From positions 124,001-188,000 of the forward strand of contig JACBFI010000002.1 of the NCBI GenBank assembly GCA_013391385.1: a DNA stretch of 64,000 bases, given 5' to 3'. Of the stretch, positions 54,557 through 63,336 are shown piece by piece. Each line of letters starts with the position of its first letter. Positions within the stretch are counted from its first letter, which is position 1. The DNA is from Sediminibacterium sp. Gen4 (GTDB lineage: Bacteria > Bacteroidota > Bacteroidia > Chitinophagales > Chitinophagaceae). A program made the position numbers and the translations under genes. The notes beneath the pieces are model-generated. The model had not been told where the DNA came from. It was given only the letters and a program-made list of their open reading frames with translations, and did no database searches.

Positions 54557-54631
54557 ATTAAAGTTTATCTCACTGATTCCCTTTCAGGTATCAAAAGGTT
54601 TTTTTACTTTCAAAGACCTAATTTCATTTGT

Positions 54632-55831
54632 ATGGTACCTTCAATCAGACAGGCTTTCAACCAACAGTTTACTACAGAGCAATACAAAGCATATTTGGAA
54701 GAATTGAATAGTAAGTTTCCAGGTGCGATTGAGTTTCGGGTGGCTGAAACGCCGGTATTTGTTGACCGAAGTTTCAAAGAAAAAATATTATCTGCCTGCG
54801 AGCATATTGTGGATGTGATCACTCAATTCAATTTTAAAACATTGAGTTCACATGCCATTCCTGCTGATCTAAGAGTACCCAATGAAAACGATCATACCCA
54901 TTTTATTGCTTTTGATTTCGGTGTTTGCGTCAATGAAGACGGAGAATATGAACCCCAGTTGATTGAAATGCAAGGCTTCCCCACTTTATTTGGATACCAG
55001 GTATGGCAAGACGAAGTCACCAGAAATCATTTTCAGGTACCCAAAGGTTACAGCACTTATCTGAATGGATTTGACCGTGATCGTTATTTATCCTTATTGA
55101 AAGAGATCATTCTGGGAAAACACCAACCGGAAAATGTGATATTGTTGGAACTGTTACCCCATCAACAAAAAACGAAAATAGATTTTTATTGTACCAGTGA
55201 ATATACCGGCATCCCCATTGTATGTCTCACTGAATTACAAAAAGAAGGCAATCAATTGTTCTATCGCAATACAGCAGGTGAAAAAATCAGGGTTCACCGA
55301 ATTTATAACCGCATCATTTTTGATGACCTGCAGCAACAAAGCGAAGATATCCGTGAAAAAGGGAAATTAATGCTGGAAGAACTGGATGTAGAGTGGGTAC
55401 CGCATCCCAATTGGTTCTATCGGATCAGTAAATATACCCTTCCGTTTATTGATCATCCTTATGTTCCTAAAACCGTCTTTTTGAGTGAACTTGAAGAAAT
55501 ACCTAAGCACTTGGATCAATATGTTTTAAAACCTTTATTCTCTTTTGCAGGTCAGGGTGTGGTAATTGATGTTACACAAGCAGACATCGATAAAATAACT
55601 GATCCGGAAAACTGGATACTTCAGAAAAAAGTGCAGTATGCAGATGTCATTGACACACCTGATACTCCTGCCAAAGTAGAGCTCCGTATTTTTTATTTTT
55701 GGAAAGAAGGTGAGAGCAGACCTATTGCTACCAATAACCTGGCTCGTTTAAGTAAAGGAAAAATGATTGGTGTTCGTTATAACAAGGATAAAGAATGGGT
55801 GGGTGGAAGTTTAGCTTATTTTGAAGAGTAA
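54632..55831 (+). CDS. ATP-grasp-like protein of unknown substrate
   Basis: 399 residues. The C-terminal 150 residues have ATP-grasp features: QYVLKPLFSFAGQGVVIDV (glycine-rich loop with a Lys), WILQKKVQYADVI, VELRIFYFW and TNNLARLSKGKMIGVR (basic Arg/Asn metal-binding segment). The N-terminal part has LIEMQGFPTLFGYQVWQ, recalling glutathionylspermidine-synthase and related circularly permuted enzymes. It would form an acyl-phosphate and join it to an amine. The substrate is unknown. Same strand as the amidotransferase gene. Confidence 0.7.
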   Translation: MVPSIRQAFNQQFTTEQYKAYLEELNSKFPGAIEFRVAETPVFVDRSFKEKILSACEHIVDVITQFNFKTLSSHAIPADLRVPNENDHTHFIAFDFGVCVNEDGEYEPQLIEMQGFPTLFGYQVWQDEVTRNHFQVPKGYSTYLNGFDRDRYLSLLKEIILGKHQPENVILLELLPHQQKTKIDFYCTSEYTGIPIVCLTELQKEGNQLFYRNTAGEKIRVHRIYNRIIFDDLQQQSEDIREKGKLMLEELDVEWVPHPNWFYRISKYTLPFIDHPYVPKTVFLSELEEIPKHLDQYVLKPLFSFAGQGVVIDVTQADIDKITDPENWILQKKVQYADVIDTPDTPAKVELRIFYFWKEGESRPIATNNLARLSKGKMIGVRYNKDKEWVGGSLAYFEE

Positions 55832-55833
55832 AA

Positions 55834-57402
55834 CTACTTGTGTTTACTCAACAGGTATTTATCGTGTATTACCTGGCTCATGGTTTTCCCATATACTTTA
55901 CTCTCTACCCATGAGATCACATCCAGATAAGCAAAGGATCGGGTTTCAAAGCGACTTTTTTCATACTTCTTGATCTTTTCTAAAAATGAGCGCAATTCTG
56001 TTTTAACCTGTTTGGCGGGTATTTGAAATGAATGTCTCAGAAAACGAAACATCTCTTCCTCTACAATCGTAAGATTATCCATCTTAGCCATAAAACGGTA
56101 AACTGATTTGATCAAAGAACTTTCGATCAAATCAGCATTTCCTAATTCATAATGAGCCATCAAATGTAACAGACGAGCATAACATTGCAGATCATTACGT
56201 AAGTCAACATGATCATTGATGATTCTCCGTAAATAATCAATGCAGGTATTATAATCACCATTTCCGAAATACAAGGATGCTATCTTATAATTGAATACCA
56301 ATACCCGATGCTGATCAATATACAATGCATTATCAGACAACTGCTGTTCTAAATCTGCTACCAATGTCAATCCATCTCGAAAAGTGCCCTGCATCAAATG
56401 TTGATTCAGTTTAGCACTATGGATATAAATAAAACTATGTACCCGGAAAATGTCATGTTTATTCGCAGCTTCACTTTCAGCAAATTGTTCAAACTTTTTG
56501 AGTGTGTGGCTAAAAGCTTTAAAATTTCTTAAATCGAAATGCGCATTGAGTAGGTTATGTAAACCTTTGATATAATGCCCGGTTTCTACCTCAACCATAA
56601 AAGGTTCTTTTTCAAAAAGGCCTAACCATTTTTGACTGTAACGGTAATACATCAGAAAATCCTGACGAATAAAAGCATACCAGCAATAGCTTTGGTACAG
56701 ATACAATCGCTCATAAAACCCATTCATGATATCTGAATTGGGTGGTAGCTGCTGTTTGAAAAAATCTTTGATATCTTTTTCATCCGCTTCATTTCTGGCA
56801 TGACCATTTTTCACATACCAACTATATAACTGCAATGCTAAATTGGATAATTGAGTAATCACCCTTCTTTTTTCATTAACAACATTCGCTTCAGCTGTCA
56901 ATTGCTCAGCCCTGTCTTGCATGCTTCTGGTAATATGCAAGGTCTCAATCTTTTTTTCCAGTGAAATGATCTGAATCAAAAAACTATCCTGATGATACTC
57001 ATGTGCCAATTCTTTTGCCCTATCCAAAATTTTAAGACTCTGATGATACAAACCTTTATTATATAGAATACGTGCATAGTCAATCTGTTCATGCAATTGC
57101 ATATCGATACTGTCATTACTTTTCAATAATCGTAAACTGGAAAGCAATTGACGGTACAAATGGTTTTTGAGATTGGCTAGTTGAGGTTTCGCTATGCCGG
57201 GTATTTTTTTAAGCAGGTTTTTTTCATCAAAATCAGAGAGCTTTTCCAATGCATCAAACAACTGAATGACTTTCAGATCATCTTTGGCTGAATTACGTTT
57301 GATATACAGTTTAAAATGCCTTTTTTCCGCTTTTTGAAGCGATTTGATCAATTGAAATAAGGGGTCTTGCGAACGGTTGGGCATCATATCATTTTTAACC
57401 AA
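55834..57402 (-). CDS. Large alpha-helical repeat protein, uncharacterised
   Basis: 522 residues, nearly all helical with many Tyr, Leu and Lys. TPR-like stretches include RILYNKGLYHQSLKILDRAK and ASLYFGNGDYNTCIDYLRRI. No signal peptide or membrane helix, so cytoplasmic and probably a scaffold. ATG at 57402 is used (57387 and 57384 are close alternatives). I recognise no characterised homologue; similar length helical proteins occur in Bacteroidota. It ends 2 bp from the convergent ATP-grasp-like gene. Confidence 0.72.
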   Translation of the reverse strand: MVKNDMMPNRSQDPLFQLIKSLQKAEKRHFKLYIKRNSAKDDLKVIQLFDALEKLSDFDEKNLLKKIPGIAKPQLANLKNHLYRQLLSSLRLLKSNDSIDMQLHEQIDYARILYNKGLYHQSLKILDRAKELAHEYHQDSFLIQIISLEKKIETLHITRSMQDRAEQLTAEANVVNEKRRVITQLSNLALQLYSWYVKNGHARNEADEKDIKDFFKQQLPPNSDIMNGFYERLYLYQSYCWYAFIRQDFLMYYRYSQKWLGLFEKEPFMVEVETGHYIKGLHNLLNAHFDLRNFKAFSHTLKKFEQFAESEAANKHDIFRVHSFIYIHSAKLNQHLMQGTFRDGLTLVADLEQQLSDNALYIDQHRVLVFNYKIASLYFGNGDYNTCIDYLRRIINDHVDLRNDLQCYARLLHLMAHYELGNADLIESSLIKSVYRFMAKMDNLTIVEEEMFRFLRHSFQIPAKQVKTELRSFLEKIKKYEKSRFETRSFAYLDVISWVESKVYGKTMSQVIHDKYLLSKHK

Positions 57403-57689
57403 AAAACCAATAAAATCAAGTGTTTCAGACAGCCTATTTCATCTTTAAGATAAAAAAGGAAGTGAAAACTTGTCTTTATACCACCAAAATGGTGCACTAT
57501 CTTCGAATGGAAGATATATTTCATATAGCAAGACAATCGAAGTATAACAAACAATCGTAATTAACGCAAAAGCGTTCAAAATATCGGGATATTTCTCCCA
57601 AAAAATTTTTCGTATGGCAAGCAATCGTAGAGGTCGTTCCGTTTCCACGGAGGGACCCTTTTTTTGCAATATACTGAAATATGGAAATA

Positions 57690-58373
57690 TTACTTCCCGC
57701 CAATTTTTTCTTTCGCCCAATTCAGGGCTACCTGTAATTGCTCTTCTCGGGTCAGATCACTATTATCTAAAACAACAGCATCCGCAGCTTGTCTGAGTGG
57801 ACTAAATTCTCTATTACTATCCATATAATCCCTCATTTCCAAATTACGCTTTACTTCTTCAATGGTGATTGCAGGATTTTTTTCAAACAACTCTTTGAAT
57901 CTTCTTTCCACTCTTACGGCCGGATCGGCTGTTACAAATATTTTAAGCTCGGCATCCGGAAACACAGTAGTGCCTATATCCCTTCCATCCATGACAATCC
58001 CTTTTTTCTTTCCCATCAATTGTTGTTGTGCAACACCGAACTCACGTACTTCTTTTAAAGCTGCTACTTCACTCACATGCTCACTCACCACCATCTCACG
58101 AATCAATAATTCAACATTTTCATCATTCAGGTACATATCACTCTGACCTGTTAGCGGATTGTATTCAAAGGATAATGAGATTTCAGAAAGTGCTTCTATG
58201 ACTTTTCGGGTATCTGCATAATCAATATGCTTCCTGAGAAAATAGAGTGTAATAGCACGATACATAGCACCACTATCAATAAAAACATAATTCAACTCCT
58301 TAGCCAATTGTCGAGCCAAAGTACTTTTGCCACAAGATGAGTAACCGTCTAATGTGATAATAATCTTCTTCAT
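57690..58373 (-). CDS. cmk: (d)CMP kinase
   Basis: 227 residues from ATG 58373 (MKKIIITLDGYSSCGKSTLA); the upstream ATG 58388 is unlikely. P-loop at residues 10-17 (GYSSCGKS), then FIDSGAMYRAITLYFLRK, GIVMDGRDIGTTVFPDAELK and VERRFKELFEKNPAITIEEVK, the CMP-binding insert of the family. It phosphorylates CMP and dCMP with ATP in nucleotide salvage and DNA synthesis. Downstream there are 287 bp without a confident gene. Confidence 0.95.
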   Translation of the reverse strand: MKKIIITLDGYSSCGKSTLARQLAKELNYVFIDSGAMYRAITLYFLRKHIDYADTRKVIEALSEISLSFEYNPLTGQSDMYLNDENVELLIREMVVSEHVSEVAALKEVREFGVAQQQLMGKKKGIVMDGRDIGTTVFPDAELKIFVTADPAVRVERRFKELFEKNPAITIEEVKRNLEMRDYMDSNREFSPLRQAADAVVLDNSDLTREEQLQVALNWAKEKIGGK

Positions 58374-58423
58374 GCATGCTGATATCATGCAAAATTGCGG
58401 TAAAAAAACCGATTATTCCATAC

Positions 58424-58455
58424 AAAAAAGGTCGGTAATCATACCGACCTTTTTT
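58424..58455. terminator. Palindromic terminator after the first fasciclin gene
   Basis: Stem ggtcggta/taccgacc with loop ATCA, flanked by A6 and T6. On the minus strand it ends the fasciclin gene transcript 19 bp past its stop. Confidence 0.88.
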
Positions 58456-58473
58456 ACCAATTGACTGACATTC

Positions 58474-59019
58474 TTATCCAGGAAGAACAACGCTGTCAAT
58501 TACATGTATTACCCCGTTACTTTGATATACATTACTGATAGTTACTTCAGCTGTCGACCCTTTTTCATCTGTTAAGATCAATTTTTTACCCTTCATAGAA
58601 GCTTTTAATGACCCACCGGCAACTGTTTTCAATACGGCTGTACCTTTTCCTTCTTTGATCAACTGAGCAATGGCTGCGGCATCATATTTTCCGGCTACCA
58701 CATGATAGGTTAGAATTTTGGTAAGGGTTGTTTTATTCTCCGGTTTCACCAAAGTTTCTACAGTTCCTGCAGGCAACTTTCCAAAAGCAGCATTGGTAGG
58801 TGCAAATACGGTAAATGGACCTGCACTTTGCAATGTTTCAACTAAACCTGCAGCTTTTACAGCAGCCACCAATGTGGTATGCTCTTTTGAATTCACAGCA
58901 TTTTCAACAATATTTTTGGAAGGATACATGGGTGCTCCACCTACTTCTACTGTTTTTTCCTGAGCCATTGCAAATTGTGTACCTAGAATGGCGCAAAGAA
59001 TAAAAAGAATCTTTTTCAT
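58474..59019 (-). CDS. Fasciclin-domain exported protein 1
   Basis: 181 residues from ATG 59019 (MKKILFILCAILGTQFAMAQ); an earlier TTG-type opening is not needed. One FAS1 domain: NIVENAVNSKEHTTLVAAVK, GPFTVFAPTNAAFGKLP (H1-type motif), ILTYHVVAGKYD (YH box) and NGVIHVIDSVVLP (H2). FAS1 domains mediate adhesion; this is a periplasmic or surface protein. A paralogue lies directly upstream on the same strand, 122 bp away, with its own terminator between. Confidence 0.9.
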   Translation of the reverse strand: MKKILFILCAILGTQFAMAQEKTVEVGGAPMYPSKNIVENAVNSKEHTTLVAAVKAAGLVETLQSAGPFTVFAPTNAAFGKLPAGTVETLVKPENKTTLTKILTYHVVAGKYDAAAIAQLIKEGKGTAVLKTVAGGSLKASMKGKKLILTDEKGSTAEVTISNVYQSNGVIHVIDSVVLPG

Positions 59020-59092
59020 AATCTGTTGATTTAATTTTTTGTTTGTTGTACAGACCATATACGACACATGTTATCAATTGGTTTTTATGAAT

Positions 59093-59118
59093 AAAAAAAG
59101 CCTCATAGAATGAGGCCT
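59093..59118 (-). terminator. Terminator between the fasciclin genes
   Basis: Minus-strand stem gcctcat/atgaggc with 3-nt loop, followed by a T7 run. It ends the transcript of the second fasciclin gene 24 bp past its stop. Confidence 0.82.
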
Positions 59119-59141
59119 TATCATTGAATATGTAAGTTTAT

Positions 59142-59708
59142 TTATTGCGTAAGTACTTTATCTATGATATGTATCAGTCCATTGCTTTGTTCATTATCCG
59201 GCAAAAGAATGATCGATTGTTTTCCTTGTGGATCGGTCAAAAAAATTTTCTTTCCTTTTTTGGTTACTTGTAAAACGTCTCCCGATAATGTTGTTAGTGA
59301 TGCCTTGCCATCTGCTTCTTTGATCATTTTTATCAATGCATTCGCATCTAGTCTTCCAGAAACGATATGACTTTTGATCAAACGGTTCAGTTTTTTCTTG
59401 TCTTCATCTGTTGAACTGATGTTTCCCTGCATCAGTTTGGTAAAAGATTCATTGGAAGGCGCGAAAAACGTATAGGGTCCTTGCTTTTGTAACAATTCAA
59501 TTAAATCTGCTGATTGGATGGCCATAACAAGACTGGTATGTTCTCCTGATGAACCTAAATTTTCAACGATATTTTTTTGAGGCGACATTCTTGAAGCAGC
59601 TGAATTAACATTGCCACTTCCTCTAGACTCTATCCCAAATGCCACCAATTGTGCTTGTACTACTAATGTGCTAAAAACAAATAAAAGAGGAAATACTAAT
59701 TTTTTCAT
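59142..59708 (-). CDS. Fasciclin-domain exported protein 2
   Basis: 188 residues. Signal peptide MKKLVFPLLFVFSTLVVQAQ; FAS1 domain with NIVENLGSSGEHTSLVMAIQ, GPYTFFAPSNESFTKLMQG, IKSHIVSGRLD (the YH box has lost its Tyr: 'SHIVSG') and SNGLIHIIDKVLT. More diverged than the neighbour at 58474 but clearly paralogous: both carry the shared KNIVEN and EHT-LV segments, so a tandem duplication with divergence is likely. Separated from it by a terminator, so expressed independently. Confidence 0.88.
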   Translation of the reverse strand: MKKLVFPLLFVFSTLVVQAQLVAFGIESRGSGNVNSAASRMSPQKNIVENLGSSGEHTSLVMAIQSADLIELLQKQGPYTFFAPSNESFTKLMQGNISSTDEDKKKLNRLIKSHIVSGRLDANALIKMIKEADGKASLTTLSGDVLQVTKKGKKIFLTDPQGKQSIILLPDNEQSNGLIHIIDKVLTQ

Positions 59709-59763
59709 GGTGCATTATTTCCATCTAACTTAATAAGAATTTTACAAAGAGCATGCACTCAGC

Positions 59764-60645
59764 CTAAAAAAGGTCAGGAAAATCTGTAATGATCCCATCA
59801 ACCCCCAATGTACGCAGTTCCTGGATCTTGGTTCGATCATTCACAGTCCATGGGATCAGCTTAACACCCAAATCCCTGCATTGCTTTACCAACAAAGGTG
59901 TCACTAACGAAAAATAAGGGCTATAAATAGTCGGAACAAAACCTAGTTCCTTTAATTGAAGCGCAAATGTTTGGGGATGATTTCCTTCAATCAACAATGC
60001 TGTTGGAATGGATGGATATTTTTGATGGAGGTATTGAAGCGTGCGAATATCAAAAGACTGAATAGTAGTTTTCTCTTGTATTTGTTTGCGATGAATCACT
60101 TCCATGATCAGGTCAACAAATAAGGCCGGAGCAGGATGATATATACCATCGGTAGCAGGCTGAGATTTGGTTTCGATATTAAAAGCAGGTACCGGTTTTC
60201 CCATTTTTGTACAATAAGCCAGAACAGAATCAATCATATCTGATAATAAAGGCTTATAGGTAGCAATCTTTTGTTGTTTAGGAAAACGAGAGAAAGGCTT
60301 TGATCCAACATCATACTTGCGAACAGTGGCATAATCCATCTGAAAAATATTCAGCTTTTTTTCCTCTTCTGCAGTCACATAGCTACCATCAGGTTTGGTG
60401 GTGATATCATGACTAAAAAAAGGTTCATGGCTCAATATCACTTGTTGGTCTGCTGTAATGACTACATCTGTTTCCAAGGTTGTAACACCCAAGTCAATTG
60501 CTTTGAGCATGGCAGGAATGGTATTTTCCGGCATGAGCCCTCTACATCCGCGATGCCCCTGTTTATCGAATGATGATAATTTCGTTTGATTATTTTTTGC
60601 GGAAAAGCAAGAGAGTAAAAGAATCAGCATCCAAGCTTTATTCAT
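59764..60645 (-). CDS. Glycerophosphodiester phosphodiesterase (lipoprotein-like)
   Basis: 293 residues. N-terminal lipoprotein-like signal MLILLLSCFSAKNN with a Cys at about 13; GDPD barrel motifs GHRGCRGLMPENTIPAML (His-Arg and Glu of the active site), TLETDVVITADQQVILSHEP (Glu-x-Asp and His) and VKLIPWTVNDR, LGVDGIITDFPDLF. It splits glycerophosphodiesters to glycerol-3-phosphate in the periplasm or at the surface. Its start codon overlaps the stop of the PaiB-like gene by 4 bp, so they are coupled. Confidence 0.93.
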   Translation of the reverse strand: MNKAWMLILLLSCFSAKNNQTKLSSFDKQGHRGCRGLMPENTIPAMLKAIDLGVTTLETDVVITADQQVILSHEPFFSHDITTKPDGSYVTAEEEKKLNIFQMDYATVRKYDVGSKPFSRFPKQQKIATYKPLLSDMIDSVLAYCTKMGKPVPAFNIETKSQPATDGIYHPAPALFVDLIMEVIHRKQIQEKTTIQSFDIRTLQYLHQKYPSIPTALLIEGNHPQTFALQLKELGFVPTIYSPYFSLVTPLLVKQCRDLGVKLIPWTVNDRTKIQELRTLGVDGIITDFPDLF

Positions 60646-61274
60646 GATCTAAAGAATTGTTGTTTGCGTTTACTCATTTCTTCTGCTACTGCTTTCTCTT
60701 CCCAATTACCGGAACTGAGTTTTGATACAATATTATCGAAACTTTGTTCATCCCTGTTTTGACTCAACTTAAAAACAGCATCTGTTTGCAATAATTTAAT
60801 CTCAAATGCTACAATGGCTTTTGATAAACGACTAATATAATCTTCAGGAAGTTCTTTGTACTGTGAGGGAGAAGAAGGGTTTTGTTCAAAATGAGCCGTT
60901 AACTCTTCCAACATTGCCGGTAATGCTTCGTCGCTGAGTAAATGCATTTTCCCGCGAGCATGAACAGTCATATAATTCCAGGTAGATGCCTGCTTTTTAT
61001 TTTCATACCAGCTTGCGCTAACATATGCATGTGGACCTGAAAATAACACCAGTACATGGTCATTTTGTAAAAAAGCTTGATGATGATCCGTCTGCTTCAT
61101 AAAATGACCTTGTAGATATAGATCACCCTCTCTTTCCTTCACTAAGATGGGAATTTGTGTAGCTACAGGCTCGTTTGAAGCCGATACTCCAATTAGAGTT
61201 GCAAAAGGATGAGCTTTGACGAATGCAATGATTTCATCTTGATTCTTTTCCTGATAACTGGGCAGATGATACAT
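60642..61274 (-). CDS. FMN-binding, PaiB-like protein
   Basis: 210 residues, normal length for the FMN-binding negative transcriptional regulator (PaiB) family. Motifs: MYHLPSYQEKNQDEIIAFVK, FATLIGVSASNEPVATQIPI, LYLQGHFMKQTDHHQAF, LVLFSGPHAYVSASWY and STWNYMTVHARGKM. A split-barrel flavin-type fold. The regulatory name comes from Bacillus PaiB; here it may be an FMN-linked oxidoreductase. Translationally coupled to the downstream phosphodiesterase gene. Confidence 0.9.
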   Translation of the reverse strand: MYHLPSYQEKNQDEIIAFVKAHPFATLIGVSASNEPVATQIPILVKEREGDLYLQGHFMKQTDHHQAFLQNDHVLVLFSGPHAYVSASWYENKKQASTWNYMTVHARGKMHLLSDEALPAMLEELTAHFEQNPSSPSQYKELPEDYISRLSKAIVAFEIKLLQTDAVFKLSQNRDEQSFDNIVSKLSSGNWEEKAVAEEMSKRKQQFFRS

Positions 61275-61361
61275 ACGACGGATCTGATTTAGGTTTCAAA
61301 CAAAATTATTGCACCTCATCCGTTCAGATGTACCATTCATACCATTATGAACGAATCAGCA

Positions 61362-62456
61362 TCATTCAGTTACCTGAACAGTTTGTGTTTTAGGTGCACT
61401 GGCATTCCTGATCGCGATATTACGAACTGCATTGCCCGCAAATTGACGAAGTGCATTTTTACTTACCTCTTCATTTCCGGCCATAGCAGGTGTTCCCAAA
61501 TCGCCACCTTCTCTTATTTCCTGTACCAAAGGAATTTGTCCGAGGAAAGGCAAATCATATTCTTCTGCTAAATTCTTACCACCATCTTTTCCAAACAGGT
61601 AATATTTGTTTTGAGGCAATTCTGCGGGAGTGAAATAAGCCATATTCTCTACCAACCCAATGATAGGAACATTGATTTGTGCTTGTCCAAACATAGCGAT
61701 ACCCTTTTTCGCATCTGCCAATGCTACATTTTGTGGGGTTGTTACAATGATCACACCTGTCACAGGTACGGTTTGCATCAGTGTAAGATGAATGTCTCCG
61801 GTTCCGGGTGGCATATCAATAACTAGGTAATCCAATTCTCCCCAATCTACATCTGTCACAAACTGACGAATTGCACTACTCGCCATGGGTCCACGCCAAA
61901 CCACTGCATTTTTTTCATCTACCAATAATCCAATACTCATCAGTTTGATACCATATTTTTCCAAAGGAATGATCATCCCTTTTCCATTCACCTCTTTCAT
62001 CATCGGACGCTCACCACGAACGCCAAACATAATCGGTACACTAGGTCCATAAATATCTGCATCCATCAAACCTACAGATGCACCACCTTCTGCCAATGCA
62101 AGTGCAAGATTGGCTGATACCGTACTTTTTCCAACACCACCTTTACCACTTACGACTGCAATAATATTTTTGACACCCGATAGCACTTGTTGATTATCCT
62201 TACGGGTAGAGGAAGTATTGGATGTGAAATTCACCGTCACTTTTGCTTCTTTGTCTACCAACAATTTAACAGCGTTTTCACTGGCTGTACGCATCATATC
62301 TTTCATCGGACAAGCAGGTGTTGTCAGTACAATCGTAAAGCTCACTTCTTTATCCTTGATCTGAATATCTTTCACCATATTCAAGGTCACCAAATCTTTT
62401 CCCAGATCAGGTTCTTGTACATTACTCAGTGCACTCAGTATAGCCGCTTCTGTCAT
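61362..62456 (-). CDS. Mrp/NBP35-family P-loop ATPase (Fe-S carrier)
   Basis: 364 residues from ATG 62456 (a GTG precedes it at 62459). N-terminal MIP18/DUF59 domain (ILSALSNVQEPDLGKDLVTL; TTPACPMKDMMR), then the ATPase with VVSGKGGVGKSTVSANLA, LMDADIYGPSVPIMFG and LVIDMPPGTGDIHLTLMQ. It is thought to load or carry Fe-S clusters. The usual C-terminal CxxC metal-binding pair is absent: the corresponding segment reads NMAYFTPAELPQNKYYLFG. Bacteroidota Mrp proteins often have this form as far as I recall. Confidence 0.93.
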   Translation of the reverse strand: MTEAAILSALSNVQEPDLGKDLVTLNMVKDIQIKDKEVSFTIVLTTPACPMKDMMRTASENAVKLLVDKEAKVTVNFTSNTSSTRKDNQQVLSGVKNIIAVVSGKGGVGKSTVSANLALALAEGGASVGLMDADIYGPSVPIMFGVRGERPMMKEVNGKGMIIPLEKYGIKLMSIGLLVDEKNAVVWRGPMASSAIRQFVTDVDWGELDYLVIDMPPGTGDIHLTLMQTVPVTGVIIVTTPQNVALADAKKGIAMFGQAQINVPIIGLVENMAYFTPAELPQNKYYLFGKDGGKNLAEEYDLPFLGQIPLVQEIREGGDLGTPAMAGNEEVSKNALRQFAGNAVRNIAIRNASAPKTQTVQVTE

Positions 62457-62599
62457 CACGCAAGTTTTTGTTAAAAAATCAATTTGGCTGCAAAGTTAAC
62501 CGCTCGCAACCTTACTTTGTCAGAATTAAGGTGAGTTTTCAACAATCTGCATGGCCGGTTGTTGTCGATTTTGGGAAAACCATTTGTATTTTTACCGTG

Positions 62600-63247
62600 A
62601 TGAAAATATTTCTACGATTATTTGTTGTTACTGCCTTCTTTTTGCTGACCATCGAAAAAGCGATGTCACAGCGAAATGAATACCGAGATTCAGTGGTACA
62701 ACTGTATGGCGTGGTAATGACAGCTGATAGTTTAATGGCGATTCCATCCGCTAGCATTATTGTAGAAGGAAAAGGAAGAGGTACCATTACCAATCCGGAT
62801 GGGGTTTTCTCTATTGCCGTACTCAAAGGCGATCGTATTACATTTTCCTGTGTTGGATTCAAGAATAGAAGCATTGAGATTCCCCGTGATCTGCCCGATA
62901 ATCAGTACAGTGTGATCCAATTATTGGTGAGTGATACGGCTTATTTACCTGCAACCATCCTAAAACCCCGCCCTACCAGAGAGCAATTTGAGCGTGATTT
63001 TGTAAACATAAAGATCGCTGATGATGCTTATGAGATCGCCAGAAAGAATACGGATGAGGCTCAACGCCGAATTCTGATCAATAGTTTGCCTGCCGATGGA
63101 AGAGAAGCCATCAATTACCAATTGAGACAACAGGCGAATAAATACTACTATTCCGGACAATTACCTCCGATGAATATCCTAAATCCTGCGGCTTGGGCTG
63201 ATTTCATCAAAGCCTGGAAAAGAGGGGATTTTAAACGCAAAGACTAA
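62600..63247 (+). CDS. Carboxypeptidase-regulatory-like domain exported protein
   Basis: 215 residues from ATG 62600; the frame is open from 62468 but that part is not coding-like. Signal peptide MKIFLRLFVVTAFFLLTIEKAMSQ; a CarboxypepD_reg-like (TonB plug-associated) domain: QLYGVVMTADSLMAIPSASI, IVEGKGRGTITNPDGVFSIA and GDRITFSCVGFKNRSIEI. The C-terminal 90 residues are polar and helical. It is not fused to a TonB barrel, unlike many family members. Periplasmic; function unknown. Confidence 0.85.
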   Translation: MKIFLRLFVVTAFFLLTIEKAMSQRNEYRDSVVQLYGVVMTADSLMAIPSASIIVEGKGRGTITNPDGVFSIAVLKGDRITFSCVGFKNRSIEIPRDLPDNQYSVIQLLVSDTAYLPATILKPRPTREQFERDFVNIKIADDAYEIARKNTDEAQRRILINSLPADGREAINYQLRQQANKYYYSGQLPPMNILNPAAWADFIKAWKRGDFKRKD

Positions 63248-63306
63248 TATTTCGGCTTTATTGCCTGTTTTTTCAACAGATTTTCTTCCATTACAGATAG
63301 CGGCTT

Positions 63307-63314
63307 TACTTTTG
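63307..63314 (+). promoter_or_regulatory. Candidate -7 promoter element of the dehydrogenase gene
   Basis: TACTTTTG matches TAnnTTTG exactly, 22 bp before the ATG at 63337. No -33 element was identified. Confidence 0.55.
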
Positions 63315-63336
63315 CGCATACTTAAAACGATTGTAT

